From Opitutia bacterium (lineage in GTDB: Bacteria; Verrucomicrobiota; Verrucomicrobiia; Opitutales; Opitutaceae): a stretch of 64,000 nt of DNA. The number at the start of each line of letters is the position of its first letter. Within the stretch, counting starts at the first letter, position 1. Shown piece by piece: positions 33,167-41,613 of this stretch. The notes below the pieces were generated by a model. It searched no databases, was not told the origin of the DNA, and saw only the letters and a program-made list of their open reading frames with translations. The translations under genes were made by a program, and so were the position numbers. The stretch spans positions 1 through 64,000 of the forward strand of contig CANJIU010000002.1 in the NCBI GenBank assembly GCA_947474365.1. Reading direction: 5' to 3'.

Positions 33167-34714
33167 CTACTTGCGCCGGGCCTCGCGGGCCTCGGCCCGC
33201 AGGGCTTCGGCTTTGGCGATGTCACCCTGACGGGCGTGAAAATCGGCGATTGCCTCAAGCATCTCGGCGCGGGCCGTCGGATCGGCCGCGAGGGCGCGCA
33301 GGTCGCCGGGGCGCGTGCGGTTCTGATTGGCGAGGTTGCGCTCCTTCAGGGCTGCGGCCCAGCCTTCCCGTGCCTTTTGCTCCGAGTAGCGGGCGCGCTC
33401 GAGCATCGCGCGTTGCCCGAAGTAGAGGGTTGTCGAAAGCATCAGGCCGCCGACGAGGAGAAACGTGATCACTCCTCCCGTGACGACGGTCGTTCGGTGC
33501 CGGCGGAAAAATTTCTGCAGCACGTAGCCGACACTGGGTGCGGCCGCCGTTACCGGCTCATCCGCGAGGTGTCGCTCCAGATCGAGCGCGAGGCTCGCGG
33601 CGCTGTCGTAGCGACGGACGCGATCTTTCTCCAGGCACTTCATCACGATCCAATCGAGGTCGCCATGGAGCGAAGGAACGAGTCGGAGCGGTTCGGTGTG
33701 CCGGGCCGCGGCGACCGCGGCGAGGCGGGCGTCGTCGAGCGCGGTCAGCTGTACAGACGGGCGTGGCGGCTCGCGTTCGCGGATGGTGCGGCGGAAATCC
33801 TCGAGGCTGGAAAGCGATCCGGGCGTCGCGAACGGCAGCTGTCCGGTCAAGAGCTCGTAGAGCACAACGCCGAGGGAGTAGACATCGGAACGCGTGTCGA
33901 TGTCCTGCGTTCCCGGTTCCGCCTGTTCGGGGCTCATGTAGGCAGGGGTGCCGATCAAACTTTCGACGGCGGTGAAAAGCGTGGCGTCGGTGAGCCGTCC
34001 CTGGGTGGCTTTCGCAATTCCAAAATCGATCACCTTCGGGGCCGGCACCCCGTCGTGCAGGGCAACGAGGAGATTGGAGGGCTTCAGATCGCGGTGGATG
34101 ATTCCCTTCTGGTGCGCGTGCTGTACCGCGCGACAGACCTGGATGAACAACGTCAAGCGCTCCTGAATCGAACATCTTTCCCGGTCGCAAAAATCGGTGA
34201 TGCGTCGGCCGCGCACGAGTTCCATTACGAAGTAGGGTCGGCCTGCCGCGGTGGCTCCCGCGTCGAAGACGCGGGCGATGGCGGGGTGATCCATCATCGC
34301 CAGCGCCTGGCGCTCCGCCTCGAAGCGTGCGACCACCGTCGCGGTGTCCATGCCGAGCTTGATGATCTTCAACGCCACCTCCCGGCGGATCGGTTCCCGT
34401 TGCTCGGCGCGGAACACGGTGCCGCAGCCGCCTTCGCCGATGTTTTCGAGCAGCACGTAGGGGCCAATGCGATCACCGGCGGCTTCCGCGATCCGCTGCG
34501 GCTGCCGCAAGGTCGCCGCCATGAAACTTCCGGCGCCGGCCGCGTCGTGGGCGGCGAGCATCGATCCGAGGTTGGCGCGACGGTCGGTGTCGCCGGCGCA
34601 CGCCACGGCCAGATAGGCATCCCGTTCGCCCGCGGGCAGGGCAAGGGCGTGGCCGAAGATTTCATCGTCGGGCCGATGTCCGCCGGGCCCGCCGGCGGTG
34701 GTGGACGGCGGCAT
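33167..34714 (-). CDS. Hanks-type Ser/Thr protein kinase, locus B
   Basis: A 515-residue kinase, the shortest of the three ECF-type kinases. The N-terminal helical segment (DEIFGHALALPAGERDAYL) matches those at 284 and 16446. The kinase domain has loop IGEGGCGTV, K116 (VALK), D209 (HRD) and a DFG motif (VIDFGIAK). One membrane helix sits at about 405-428. Only about 85 residues follow the helix, ending in a TPR-like repeat (ADFHARQGDIAKAEALRAEA), so it lacks the long coiled coil of locus A. The ATG at 34714 shares one base with the ECF stop (TGATG), indicating tight translational coupling to the sigma factor. Confidence 0.93.
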   Translation of the reverse strand: MPPSTTAGGPGGHRPDDEIFGHALALPAGERDAYLAVACAGDTDRRANLGSMLAAHDAAGAGSFMAATLRQPQRIAEAAGDRIGPYVLLENIGEGGCGTVFRAEQREPIRREVALKIIKLGMDTATVVARFEAERQALAMMDHPAIARVFDAGATAAGRPYFVMELVRGRRITDFCDRERCSIQERLTLFIQVCRAVQHAHQKGIIHRDLKPSNLLVALHDGVPAPKVIDFGIAKATQGRLTDATLFTAVESLIGTPAYMSPEQAEPGTQDIDTRSDVYSLGVVLYELLTGQLPFATPGSLSSLEDFRRTIREREPPRPSVQLTALDDARLAAVAAARHTEPLRLVPSLHGDLDWIVMKCLEKDRVRRYDSAASLALDLERHLADEPVTAAAPSVGYVLQKFFRRHRTTVVTGGVITFLLVGGLMLSTTLYFGQRAMLERARYSEQKAREGWAAALKERNLANQNRTRPGDLRALAADPTARAEMLEAIADFHARQGDIAKAEALRAEAREARRK

Positions 34715-35280
34715 CACGGCTTGTATTCGCGAAACAGCCACGCGCGGGCATAGGCCCAGTCGCGTTTGGCCGTGGGTTCGGAGACGCCGAGCACCTCCGC
34801 CGCCTCCGCGAGCGTGAGGCCGGCGAAATAGTGCAGCTTCACCAGCTCCGCCTTGCGCGCGTCATGGGCGGCCAGGCGGTCGAGCGCGTCGTGGACCGCG
34901 AGGACGTGCTCCTCCGGTTCGGGACCGGAGAGGCCCAGCAGGGGATCGTTGGCGTCAACGCGCGCCTGACCGCCGCCGTGGCGGACGGCCTGACGGCGGC
35001 GGGCGGCCTCCACGAGGATGCGGCGCATCGCCTCGGCAGCGGCTCCGAAGAAGTGGACCCGGTTACGCCATGCCGGCTGGGCCTCGCCGCCAAGCCGCAG
35101 CCACGCTTCGTGGACCAGCGCCGTGGGCTGCAAGGTGTGACCGGGCGCCTCGCGGGACATCTTCGCCGCCGCGAGGGCGTGCAATTGATCGTAGACGAGC
35201 GACAACATGCGATCGCTGGCCGTGCGGTCGCCGGCCTCGGCGCGTTGGAGGAGAAGGGTGATTTCGCCGGCGGCAGGCAT
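34714..35280 (-). CDS. ECF-type sigma factor coupled to Ser/Thr kinase, locus B
   Basis: A 188-residue sigma factor, a relative of that at 19157. It shares AAKMSRE, HTLQPTALVHEAWLRLGGEA and FFGAAAEAMRRILVEAARR in region 2. Region 4 has KAELVKLHYFAGLTLAEAAEVL and SEPTAKRDWAYARAWL. The ATG at 35280 (MPAAGEITLLLQ) is preferred over an in-frame ATG farther upstream because it matches the length of the paralogue. The stop and the kinase start share a base, so sigma and kinase are made together. In this subfamily the kinase is believed to control sigma activity; no anti-sigma gene is present. Confidence 0.92.
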   Translation of the reverse strand: MPAAGEITLLLQRAEAGDRTASDRMLSLVYDQLHALAAAKMSREAPGHTLQPTALVHEAWLRLGGEAQPAWRNRVHFFGAAAEAMRRILVEAARRRQAVRHGGGQARVDANDPLLGLSGPEPEEHVLAVHDALDRLAAHDARKAELVKLHYFAGLTLAEAAEVLGVSEPTAKRDWAYARAWLFREYKP

Positions 35281-35405
35281 CAGGGGGAGGACGCACCGTT
35301 TCATGTCGCCGACCCGACTCGGGCGCAACGCGTCAGTTCAAAGCCAGACTTGGCAACGGCGGATGCCGAGTTTGGCGAGCCGGGGTGGGTGGGAGCGGGA
35401 CCTTG

Positions 35406-36245
35406 TCAGGGTGCGGAGCGTTTGGCGGAACTCGCGGCCCGCCGATAAATTTCACCCGCGTAGAAAAGCGTACCATCCGTCTTTACCTCAATCGGACCGA
35501 AGCGTTCGACGCGCAGAATCGTGGATTGATCAGCCCGCCGGCGCATGACGGTGAACGCACCGCTCCGCTCGTCCGGCGCGGCGAGGCCGGGCGCTGGCTC
35601 GCGGTAGGTGAGCATGCCGTTCTCCGCCACTTCGATCGAGCGCGGACGGGGACCGTCTCCGGCCGAATAATTTCCAATTACCTGCTGTCGTGCGGCCGCG
35701 GCTTCGCGGGCGTCGCTCAGTTTTTCGTAGGCTGACGCCGGATCAACCTGCGGCCGATTGACAGTGACCACCGCCGACCCCGCCACGAGCAAGGCCGTGA
35801 CCGCAAACAGGACGGCCGCCAGCGGCGTCGCCCGGCGCCGGTTGACCGGCACGTCGGCGGGCAGGTCCTGGGTTGTATCCGTCGTCGTGGGCACGGAATC
35901 CTGTCCGCTGAGAAACTCTGCGACCTGCTCGGCCGGCAATTCGAAATAGGTGGCGTCCGGTTCACCCGCGGAGCGCAGCAGCAACCGGCTCTTGCCGGGC
36001 TTCACCACGAAACGGCCGCGACGCGCGGAGACCAGCAATTGCGGATCGGCGTCGGCGAACTTCGCGGGATCGAGTGCGGTGAGACGTCCCAGCAGTTCCG
36101 TCAGGCCGGTGGACGTGAACGAACCGAGTTCGCGGGCGGTTTCGCCCACGCTCGCCGTCGCCAGGTCGGCGGTAAGCGCACGGCTGGTGACCTTGAAGGT
36201 GGGCCCGGAGGGCGGTTCAGCGTTCGATGATGAAGACAGGCTCAT
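35406..36245 (-). CDS. Single-pass membrane protein of unknown function, locus B
   Basis: A 279-residue protein. The N-terminal cytoplasmic part (about 1-150) contains a small beta-rich region (LLVSARRGRFVVKPGKSRLLLRS). One membrane helix follows at about 155-180 (LAAVLFAVTALLVAGSAVV). The C-terminal part is a beta-rich domain (SIEVAENGMLTYREP, TILRVERFGPIEVKTDGTLFYAGE). The ATG at 36245 overlaps the end of the pseudopilin gene by 29 bases, so the two are coupled. Topology, a cytoplasmic domain linked to an exported one beside an ECF-kinase pair, would suit a transmembrane signal transmitter. No family recognised. Confidence 0.7.
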   Translation of the reverse strand: MSLSSSSNAEPPSGPTFKVTSRALTADLATASVGETARELGSFTSTGLTELLGRLTALDPAKFADADPQLLVSARRGRFVVKPGKSRLLLRSAGEPDATYFELPAEQVAEFLSGQDSVPTTTDTTQDLPADVPVNRRRATPLAAVLFAVTALLVAGSAVVTVNRPQVDPASAYEKLSDAREAAAARQQVIGNYSAGDGPRPRSIEVAENGMLTYREPAPGLAAPDERSGAFTVMRRRADQSTILRVERFGPIEVKTDGTLFYAGEIYRRAASSAKRSAP

Positions 36246-36816
36246 TGCCGGCTCCGAGAAAGAAGTTGCCCGTGGCGAGATTGCCGTCGTCGATCCGACG
36301 ATCGGCTTCAAGCAGTTGGTCGAGGTCCGTGGTCACGGAGGACGAGCCGGTGGAGCGAACTCCGATCGCAGCCCGGTAAAGAACGCCCGCTTGCACGCAA
36401 TTATGGTCCCAGTTGTAGTGGCCGCCGACGGGTGTCGTCTGCAGCCAGGAGGTGTTGCCCAGGCTGCCGGCCATCCCGGTCGGCATGACTCCGATGCCGG
36501 CGTCGGGCGGATACTCGCCGTTTTGCTGCGCCACCGACTGAAACGCCGCGGCGAAGACCCGGAGATCGTTCACGAGGGCGCCGGCCCGTGCCGACTTGGT
36601 CGCGTAGCGGATGGCGGGCATGCTGAGGGACGCCATCACACCGACGATGAGCGTGACCATCCCGATTTCAACCAACGTAAATCCGCGGGTGGAGCGGAGT
36701 CGTCGGCGAATGGGTGTTGGAATGAAACGTGGCGGCGACACGGAACGAAAGAATGGCTGCTTTTGCTGCAGAGATGATGAGTGACGGTAGCGCCACTGCG
36801 AGGCCATTCGGCACAT
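36217..36816 (-). CDS. Type IV pilin-like pseudopilin (orphan), locus B
   Basis: A prepilin-type protein with leader motif STRGFTLVEIGMVTLIVGV (Gly cleavage site, Glu5), hydrophobic helix, then a soluble domain (NDLRVFAAAFQSVAQQNGEYPPDAGI) and a tail with RIDDGNLATGNF ending VFIIER. The leader is unusually long (about 44 residues from the first ATG), so the real start could be downstream at a non-ATG codon. The soluble domain and IDDG tail closely resemble the pseudopilin at 20957. It is the first gene of a minus-strand group leading through the ECF-kinase pair to the secreted dehydrogenase. Confidence 0.83.
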   Translation of the reverse strand: MCRMASQWRYRHSSSLQQKQPFFRSVSPPRFIPTPIRRRLRSTRGFTLVEIGMVTLIVGVMASLSMPAIRYATKSARAGALVNDLRVFAAAFQSVAQQNGEYPPDAGIGVMPTGMAGSLGNTSWLQTTPVGGHYNWDHNCVQAGVLYRAAIGVRSTGSSSVTTDLDQLLEADRRIDDGNLATGNFFLGAGNEPVFIIER

Positions 36817-36861
36817 CTTGGCGGCGCCTTAACTGAAGAATCGGCGGGCCGAACGGTCGGT

Positions 36862-38295
36862 TCACGCCAGCAGGGCTTTCACGACCTTGCCTTCGATGTC
36901 GGTGAGGCGGTAGTCGCGGCCCTGGAAGCGGTACGTCATGCGCTCATGATTGACCCCGAGTTGGTTCAAAAGCGTGGCGTGCAGATCGTGAACGCTTACC
37001 GGATTTTCGGTGATATTGTAGCCGTAGTCGTCCGTCGCGCCGTAGGAGAGGCCGGGTTTGAATCCGCCTCCAGCCATCCACATCGTGAAACAGCGGGGAT
37101 GATGATCGCGACCGTAACTCTTGGCCGTCATGTCGCCCTGGCAATAAACGGTGCGGCCGAACTCCCCACCCCAGATCACGAGCGTGTCGTCGAGCAGGCC
37201 GCGCTGCTTGAGATCGGTGATGAGTCCGGCGGTGGCCTGATCGGTTTCCTTACACCGGGAGCGTAACAACGCCGGCAGCCCGCCGTGGGCGTCCCAGTCG
37301 CGGTGAAAGAGCTGCACGAACCGCACCCCGCGCTCGCTGAGCCGGCGCGCGATGAGCGCGTTGTAGGCGTACGTGCCAGGCTTGCGTGCGTCCTCGCCGT
37401 AGAGCGCAAACGTGCTTTCCGGCTCCTTCGAGATGTCGGTGAGGTCGGGCACGGAGCTTTGCATCCGGTAGGCCATCTCGTACTGCGCGATGCGGGCCTC
37501 GATCTCTGGATCGCCCACGGCGTCATGCCGGAGCCGATTCAACGCGCCGAGGTGATCGAGGGTTTTGCGCCGCAGGCTGGCGCTGAAGCCGTCGGGATTG
37601 TTGAGGAACAGGACCGGGTCCTTGCCCGAGCGGAAGCGCACGCCCTGATGCACGGAGGGCAGGAAGCCCGAGCCCCACAAGCGGTCGTAGAGGGGCTGAC
37701 CGCCGGTGCCCGAGAGCATGGCGACGAACGCGGGGAGATTTTCGTTTTCGCTCCCGAGGCCGTAGCTCATCCACGCTCCGATGCTGGGGCGCCCGGCGAT
37801 TTGAAAACCCGTCTGTGCGAAGGTGACCGCCGGGTCGTGGTTGATCGCGGCGGTATGCATCGATTTTACGAAGCAGAGATCGTCCACGATTTTCGCGAGG
37901 TGCGGCATGGCGTCGCTGACCCACGCGCCGCACTTGCCGTGCTGCTTGAAGCTGAAGGTGGAGCGCGCGACGGGGAACGAACTCTGCCCGGCGGTCATAC
38001 CGGTGAGGCGCTGGCCGTTGAAGACCGAGGCCGGCGTTTCCTGGCCGTGAACTTTGTCGAGATGGGGCTTGTAGTCGAAGGTGTCGTGCTGGGGCGGGCC
38101 GCCGGACTGGAACAGATAGATGACGCGTTTCGCCTTGGGTTGCGCGTGGGGAAGTCCCGGCAGGCCGCCGGCGGCGCGCAGCACCTTGGGATCGATCAGC
38201 GAGGCGAGGGCGAGGCCGCCCATCGCGGCGGACGTGCGGCCGAGAAACGTGCGGCGCGTCATCTGCAGCGCGGCGTGGCGGAGGTCGAGGTTCAT
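36862..38295 (-). CDS. DUF1501-family protein, Tat-type leader (partner of DUF1553)
   Basis: A 477-residue protein with a twin-arginine leader (TRRTFLGRT, then AAMGGLALASL). The planctomycete/verrucomicrobial DUF1501 form is recognisable from VIYLFQSGGPPQHDTFDYKP, MHTAAINHDPAVTFAQTG, SIGAWMSYGLGSEN, VIWGGEFGRTVYCQG and GRDHHPRCFTMWMAGGG. It is a distant relative of the DUF1501 at 24393 but of a different subgroup, paired with a DUF1553 cytochrome 9 bases upstream on the same strand. The pairing is standard in these phyla. The biochemical role is not established; a sulfatase/phosphatase-like fold is family knowledge. Confidence 0.93.
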   Translation of the reverse strand: MNLDLRHAALQMTRRTFLGRTSAAMGGLALASLIDPKVLRAAGGLPGLPHAQPKAKRVIYLFQSGGPPQHDTFDYKPHLDKVHGQETPASVFNGQRLTGMTAGQSSFPVARSTFSFKQHGKCGAWVSDAMPHLAKIVDDLCFVKSMHTAAINHDPAVTFAQTGFQIAGRPSIGAWMSYGLGSENENLPAFVAMLSGTGGQPLYDRLWGSGFLPSVHQGVRFRSGKDPVLFLNNPDGFSASLRRKTLDHLGALNRLRHDAVGDPEIEARIAQYEMAYRMQSSVPDLTDISKEPESTFALYGEDARKPGTYAYNALIARRLSERGVRFVQLFHRDWDAHGGLPALLRSRCKETDQATAGLITDLKQRGLLDDTLVIWGGEFGRTVYCQGDMTAKSYGRDHHPRCFTMWMAGGGFKPGLSYGATDDYGYNITENPVSVHDLHATLLNQLGVNHERMTYRFQGRDYRLTDIEGKVVKALLA

Positions 38296-38304
38296 GGCGG
38301 GCGG

Positions 38305-41300
38305 CTAGTCGCGGGTGGTGGTTTCGTCGAGATTGAGGAGCACGTTCGCCAGCGCCGTCGCGGCGGCCAGTTCGAGCGGGGGGAGATCCTTCGCGGCCGG
38401 CGAGTTGCCGAGGTTCTGGGTGGCCTGCGCCGACTCCAACTGGTCGCGGAACTCGGCGCGGTAGTCGTTCAGCGCCTGCGTCAGCAGGCCGAGTTCCCGG
38501 GCGGTCGGGGCCCGGGTGGCGACGGTACGAAACGCAAATGTGATCCGCTCGGCATCGCCCGCCCCGCCCTGCCGCAGCATGCGCTCGGCGAGCTTGCGTG
38601 CGCTCTCCACGAAGATGACGTCGTTGAGCAGCGTGAGGGCCTGAAGGGGGGTGTTGGTGGACTTGGCGCGCACGGAGCAATTTTCGCGGTCGGCCGCATC
38701 CAGCACCGCCATCGTGGGCGGCGCGAGGGTGCGCTTCCAGTAGGTGTACAGGCTGCGGCGATACAGGTCCTCGCCCTTGGCCACCGTGTATTTTGCGTTG
38801 CTGGCCTCCTCCCACAAACGGTCCGGCTGATAGGCGAAGACGGACGGACCCCCGATCTTTTCCACCAGGAGTCCCGAGGCGAAGAGCGCCTGATCACGGA
38901 GCACGTTGCCCGGCAGCCGCAATCGCGGGGCGCGCGCCAGGAGGACGTTTTCCGGATCCGTCTTCAGATGATCGGGAAGGACGGCGGAGCTCTGCCGGTA
39001 GGTCTGGCTGCGCACGATCACCTTCAACAGCGTCTGGAGATCCCAGTGGTTCGCGATGAGATCGGCGGCGAGCCAGTCGAGTAGTTCCGGGTGCGAAGGC
39101 GGCTGGCCCTGGGAGCCGAAGTCTTCGGTCGTCTTCACCAAGCCCCGGCCAAACAGCATCTGCCAGTAACGGTTCACTGTGACCCGGGCGGTGAGGGGAT
39201 GCTCGGGGCTGACCAGCCAGCGGGCGAACGCAAGGCGGTCGTTCTTCACGCCCTTCGGCAACGACGGGAGCGCGGCGGGTACGCCCGGCTGAACCCGCGG
39301 CCCGAGTTGGTCGTAGACTCCGCGAACGCGGATGAACGACGGCCGTCCTTCCGGGAGATCGGCCATGATCATCGTCGTGGGCAGCTTGTCGTGGAAAGCG
39401 AGATGGGCGGCCTCCGCCTTGCGCAAGTCGGTGAGCAGCGCTTTCTGTTCGGGTGCCGCGGCGTTTTCGAGAAAGGCGGTGCGGAGCAATTGCCGTTGGA
39501 TCTCCGTGCGACCGGCCTCGGGTCGTGTTGCGAGCGCCGCGAGCGAATGCGGCTCCGCCAGCATTGCGGCCTCGTCGCGGGCGAGCGTGCGGGACGGATA
39601 GAAACGCAATTCGTCGAGCTGTCCCTTCCAGGAACCGACGTGCTTGCTGTAGCCGAGGCTCATCGGCGCGCCCTCGTTGCGGTTGGCGACGTTGCTGTTC
39701 GTATTGCGGATGACCTTCACCGGCTGCGGCTCGCCGTCGATGTAGATGATCATCCCGGCGGCCCGCCGCGTGCCGTCGTTCGTGAGCGTGACGTGCACCC
39801 ACTGGCCGGGTTGAAACGTGCGTACGGTCTCGATGGTGGACACGCCCGAGATCCAGCGCGTGTTGATGTTCCACCGCAGATGGCCGTCGATGAACTCGAC
39901 GAGAATGCCCGCCCGCACGGTGGCCGCCGCCTCGTTTGAGAGCACCGGTCCCTTGGCCACGTCTTCGGGCTTCATCCAGAAACCGATCGAGAAGCGTCCG
40001 TTGCCGATCAGCCCCGGAATCTTGCCCACCTCGAAATGACCCGCGCCCGTCAACGTGGCCGCGGTGCCGAATTTGCCTTCGGCTAGCACCGGTTCGCCGT
40101 CGTGGGCCGTGACGCGCTTGTCCGCGGCGTCGAAGGAGAAATAATGCTCGAGGCCGTTGGTGAGAAACGAGGGCGCGGGCGCGGCGGCGAGGCCCTTTTC
40201 CCATTCGCGTTGCGCCTCCGCGATGGCGGGTGCCGCTTGCTCCAGAGCCTGTTTCGCGACGGCCACTTTCTTTTCCACTTTGGCGAGCTGGACACGTTGG
40301 TCGGACGTGGGGGTCTTGATCCACGGCTCGGAGTTTCCGACCCGGGTGGCGCGCCCGCTCTCCGCGACGTCGTTAAAATAGTCGATCATCGCGTAGTATT
40401 CGGCCTGGGAGAGCGGGTCGAATTTGTGATCGTGGCAGCGCGCGCAGCCGGCGGTGAGACCCATCCAAACCGTCGCCGTTGTGTCGACGCGATCCACGGC
40501 GTTCTCGAGGAGAAACTCGTCGATCGGGATGCCCTCCTCGCTGTTGTACCGGTTGTTGCGGTTGAAGCCGGTGGCGATCAGCTGCTCGTGCGTCGGCTTC
40601 GGCAGCAGGTCGCCGGCGAGCTGTTCGACCGTGAACTGATCGAAGGGTTTGTTGGCGTTGTAAGCGTCGATCACCCAGTCGCGCCACCGCCACATCTCGC
40701 GCGGTCCGTCGTTTTGATAACCGTCGGTGTCGGCGTAACGCGCCGCCTCCATCCACGGCCACGCCATGCGTTCGCCATGACGCGGGGATTTCAGCAGGCG
40801 ATCCACCGCGGCGTCGTAGGCGGCGTCGAGGCCGCGTCGCTTCACGTCGGCGAGAAACGCATCCGCCTCCTCAATCGACGGCGGCAGGCCGGTGAGATCG
40901 AGGCTGACGCGGCGCAATTGCGTTTCGGGCGTGGCGGGCGCGGAAGGGGAAAGACCGGTGCCGGCCAGTTTCTGGCGGACCAAAAAATCGACGGCGTTGC
41001 CGGAAACCTTGGGGCGTTGGAACGACGCGAACGCCCAGTGAACTTCGTAGGCTGCACCCTCGGCAATCCAGCGTTTGAGGGTGGCTTTCTGCTCCGGAGA
41101 GAGGCTCTTGTGCGACTTGGTCGGCGGCATGACCTCCTCCTCGTCGGCGCTGACGATGCGCGCGATCAGTTCGCTCTGGTCCGTCTTGCCCGGCACGATC
41201 GGCGTGAGGCCCGACTTGACCGGACCGATGGCGATCTCGCGCACGTCGAGCCTCAGCCCCGCCTTCCGGTTGGCCTTGTCGGGTCCGTGGCAGGAGAAGC

Positions 41301-41424
41301 AATTGTCGGCAAGGATGGGACGGATGTCGCGGTTGTAGCGCAACGGCTCGGCGGCGCCGGCCAGCAGCGAACAGCCGGCGCCGAACACAGACCAACGCAG
41401 GAGAGAGACGGGGAGGCGGAGCAT
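38305..41424 (-). CDS. PSD1/DUF1553 protein: cytochrome c + DUF1549 + LamG-like + DUF1553
   Basis: A 1039-residue exported protein (signal peptide about 1-24). Domains in order: planctomycete cytochrome c-like segment with CxxCH (DNCFSCHGPDKANRK) and a Met-containing EEVMPP; DUF1549 (about 165-385, VDFLVRQKL, LDLTGLPPS, WMEAARYADTDGYQND, GCARCHDHKFDP, which adds a second CxxCH); a concanavalin/LamG-like domain (about 450-620, HYFSFDAADKRVT, YIDGEPQPVKVI); and DUF1553 (about 720-1030, RVTVNRYWQMLFGRGLV, NTPLQALTLLNDVIFVE). The ATG at 41424 starts the signal peptide. The frame runs far upstream opposite a receptor gene, which is not real coding. Divergent from the receptor at 41614 across 189 bp. 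The LamG module suggests carbohydrate binding. Confidence 0.93.
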   Translation of the reverse strand: MLRLPVSLLRWSVFGAGCSLLAGAAEPLRYNRDIRPILADNCFSCHGPDKANRKAGLRLDVREIAIGPVKSGLTPIVPGKTDQSELIARIVSADEEEVMPPTKSHKSLSPEQKATLKRWIAEGAAYEVHWAFASFQRPKVSGNAVDFLVRQKLAGTGLSPSAPATPETQLRRVSLDLTGLPPSIEEADAFLADVKRRGLDAAYDAAVDRLLKSPRHGERMAWPWMEAARYADTDGYQNDGPREMWRWRDWVIDAYNANKPFDQFTVEQLAGDLLPKPTHEQLIATGFNRNNRYNSEEGIPIDEFLLENAVDRVDTTATVWMGLTAGCARCHDHKFDPLSQAEYYAMIDYFNDVAESGRATRVGNSEPWIKTPTSDQRVQLAKVEKKVAVAKQALEQAAPAIAEAQREWEKGLAAAPAPSFLTNGLEHYFSFDAADKRVTAHDGEPVLAEGKFGTAATLTGAGHFEVGKIPGLIGNGRFSIGFWMKPEDVAKGPVLSNEAAATVRAGILVEFIDGHLRWNINTRWISGVSTIETVRTFQPGQWVHVTLTNDGTRRAAGMIIYIDGEPQPVKVIRNTNSNVANRNEGAPMSLGYSKHVGSWKGQLDELRFYPSRTLARDEAAMLAEPHSLAALATRPEAGRTEIQRQLLRTAFLENAAAPEQKALLTDLRKAEAAHLAFHDKLPTTMIMADLPEGRPSFIRVRGVYDQLGPRVQPGVPAALPSLPKGVKNDRLAFARWLVSPEHPLTARVTVNRYWQMLFGRGLVKTTEDFGSQGQPPSHPELLDWLAADLIANHWDLQTLLKVIVRSQTYRQSSAVLPDHLKTDPENVLLARAPRLRLPGNVLRDQALFASGLLVEKIGGPSVFAYQPDRLWEEASNAKYTVAKGEDLYRRSLYTYWKRTLAPPTMAVLDAADRENCSVRAKSTNTPLQALTLLNDVIFVESARKLAERMLRQGGAGDAERITFAFRTVATRAPTARELGLLTQALNDYRAEFRDQLESAQATQNLGNSPAAKDLPPLELAAATALANVLLNLDETTTRD

Positions 41425-41613
41425 GGGGCGGGGCAAGTAAGCATGAAGTCGTCGGCTCTTTCCAGATCTTCGCGTGGTTCCTTCGGAAAAAAGTGCGAGT
41501 GAAACAATTCCCTTTTCGTGTCCGTGCTTGCGCGAGCGACCAACGATCGCCTTTCGTTGCCGAAGAAAATACCGGCACCCCTCCGCGTTCTGCTGGCCTT
41601 TCACCGTCAAACC

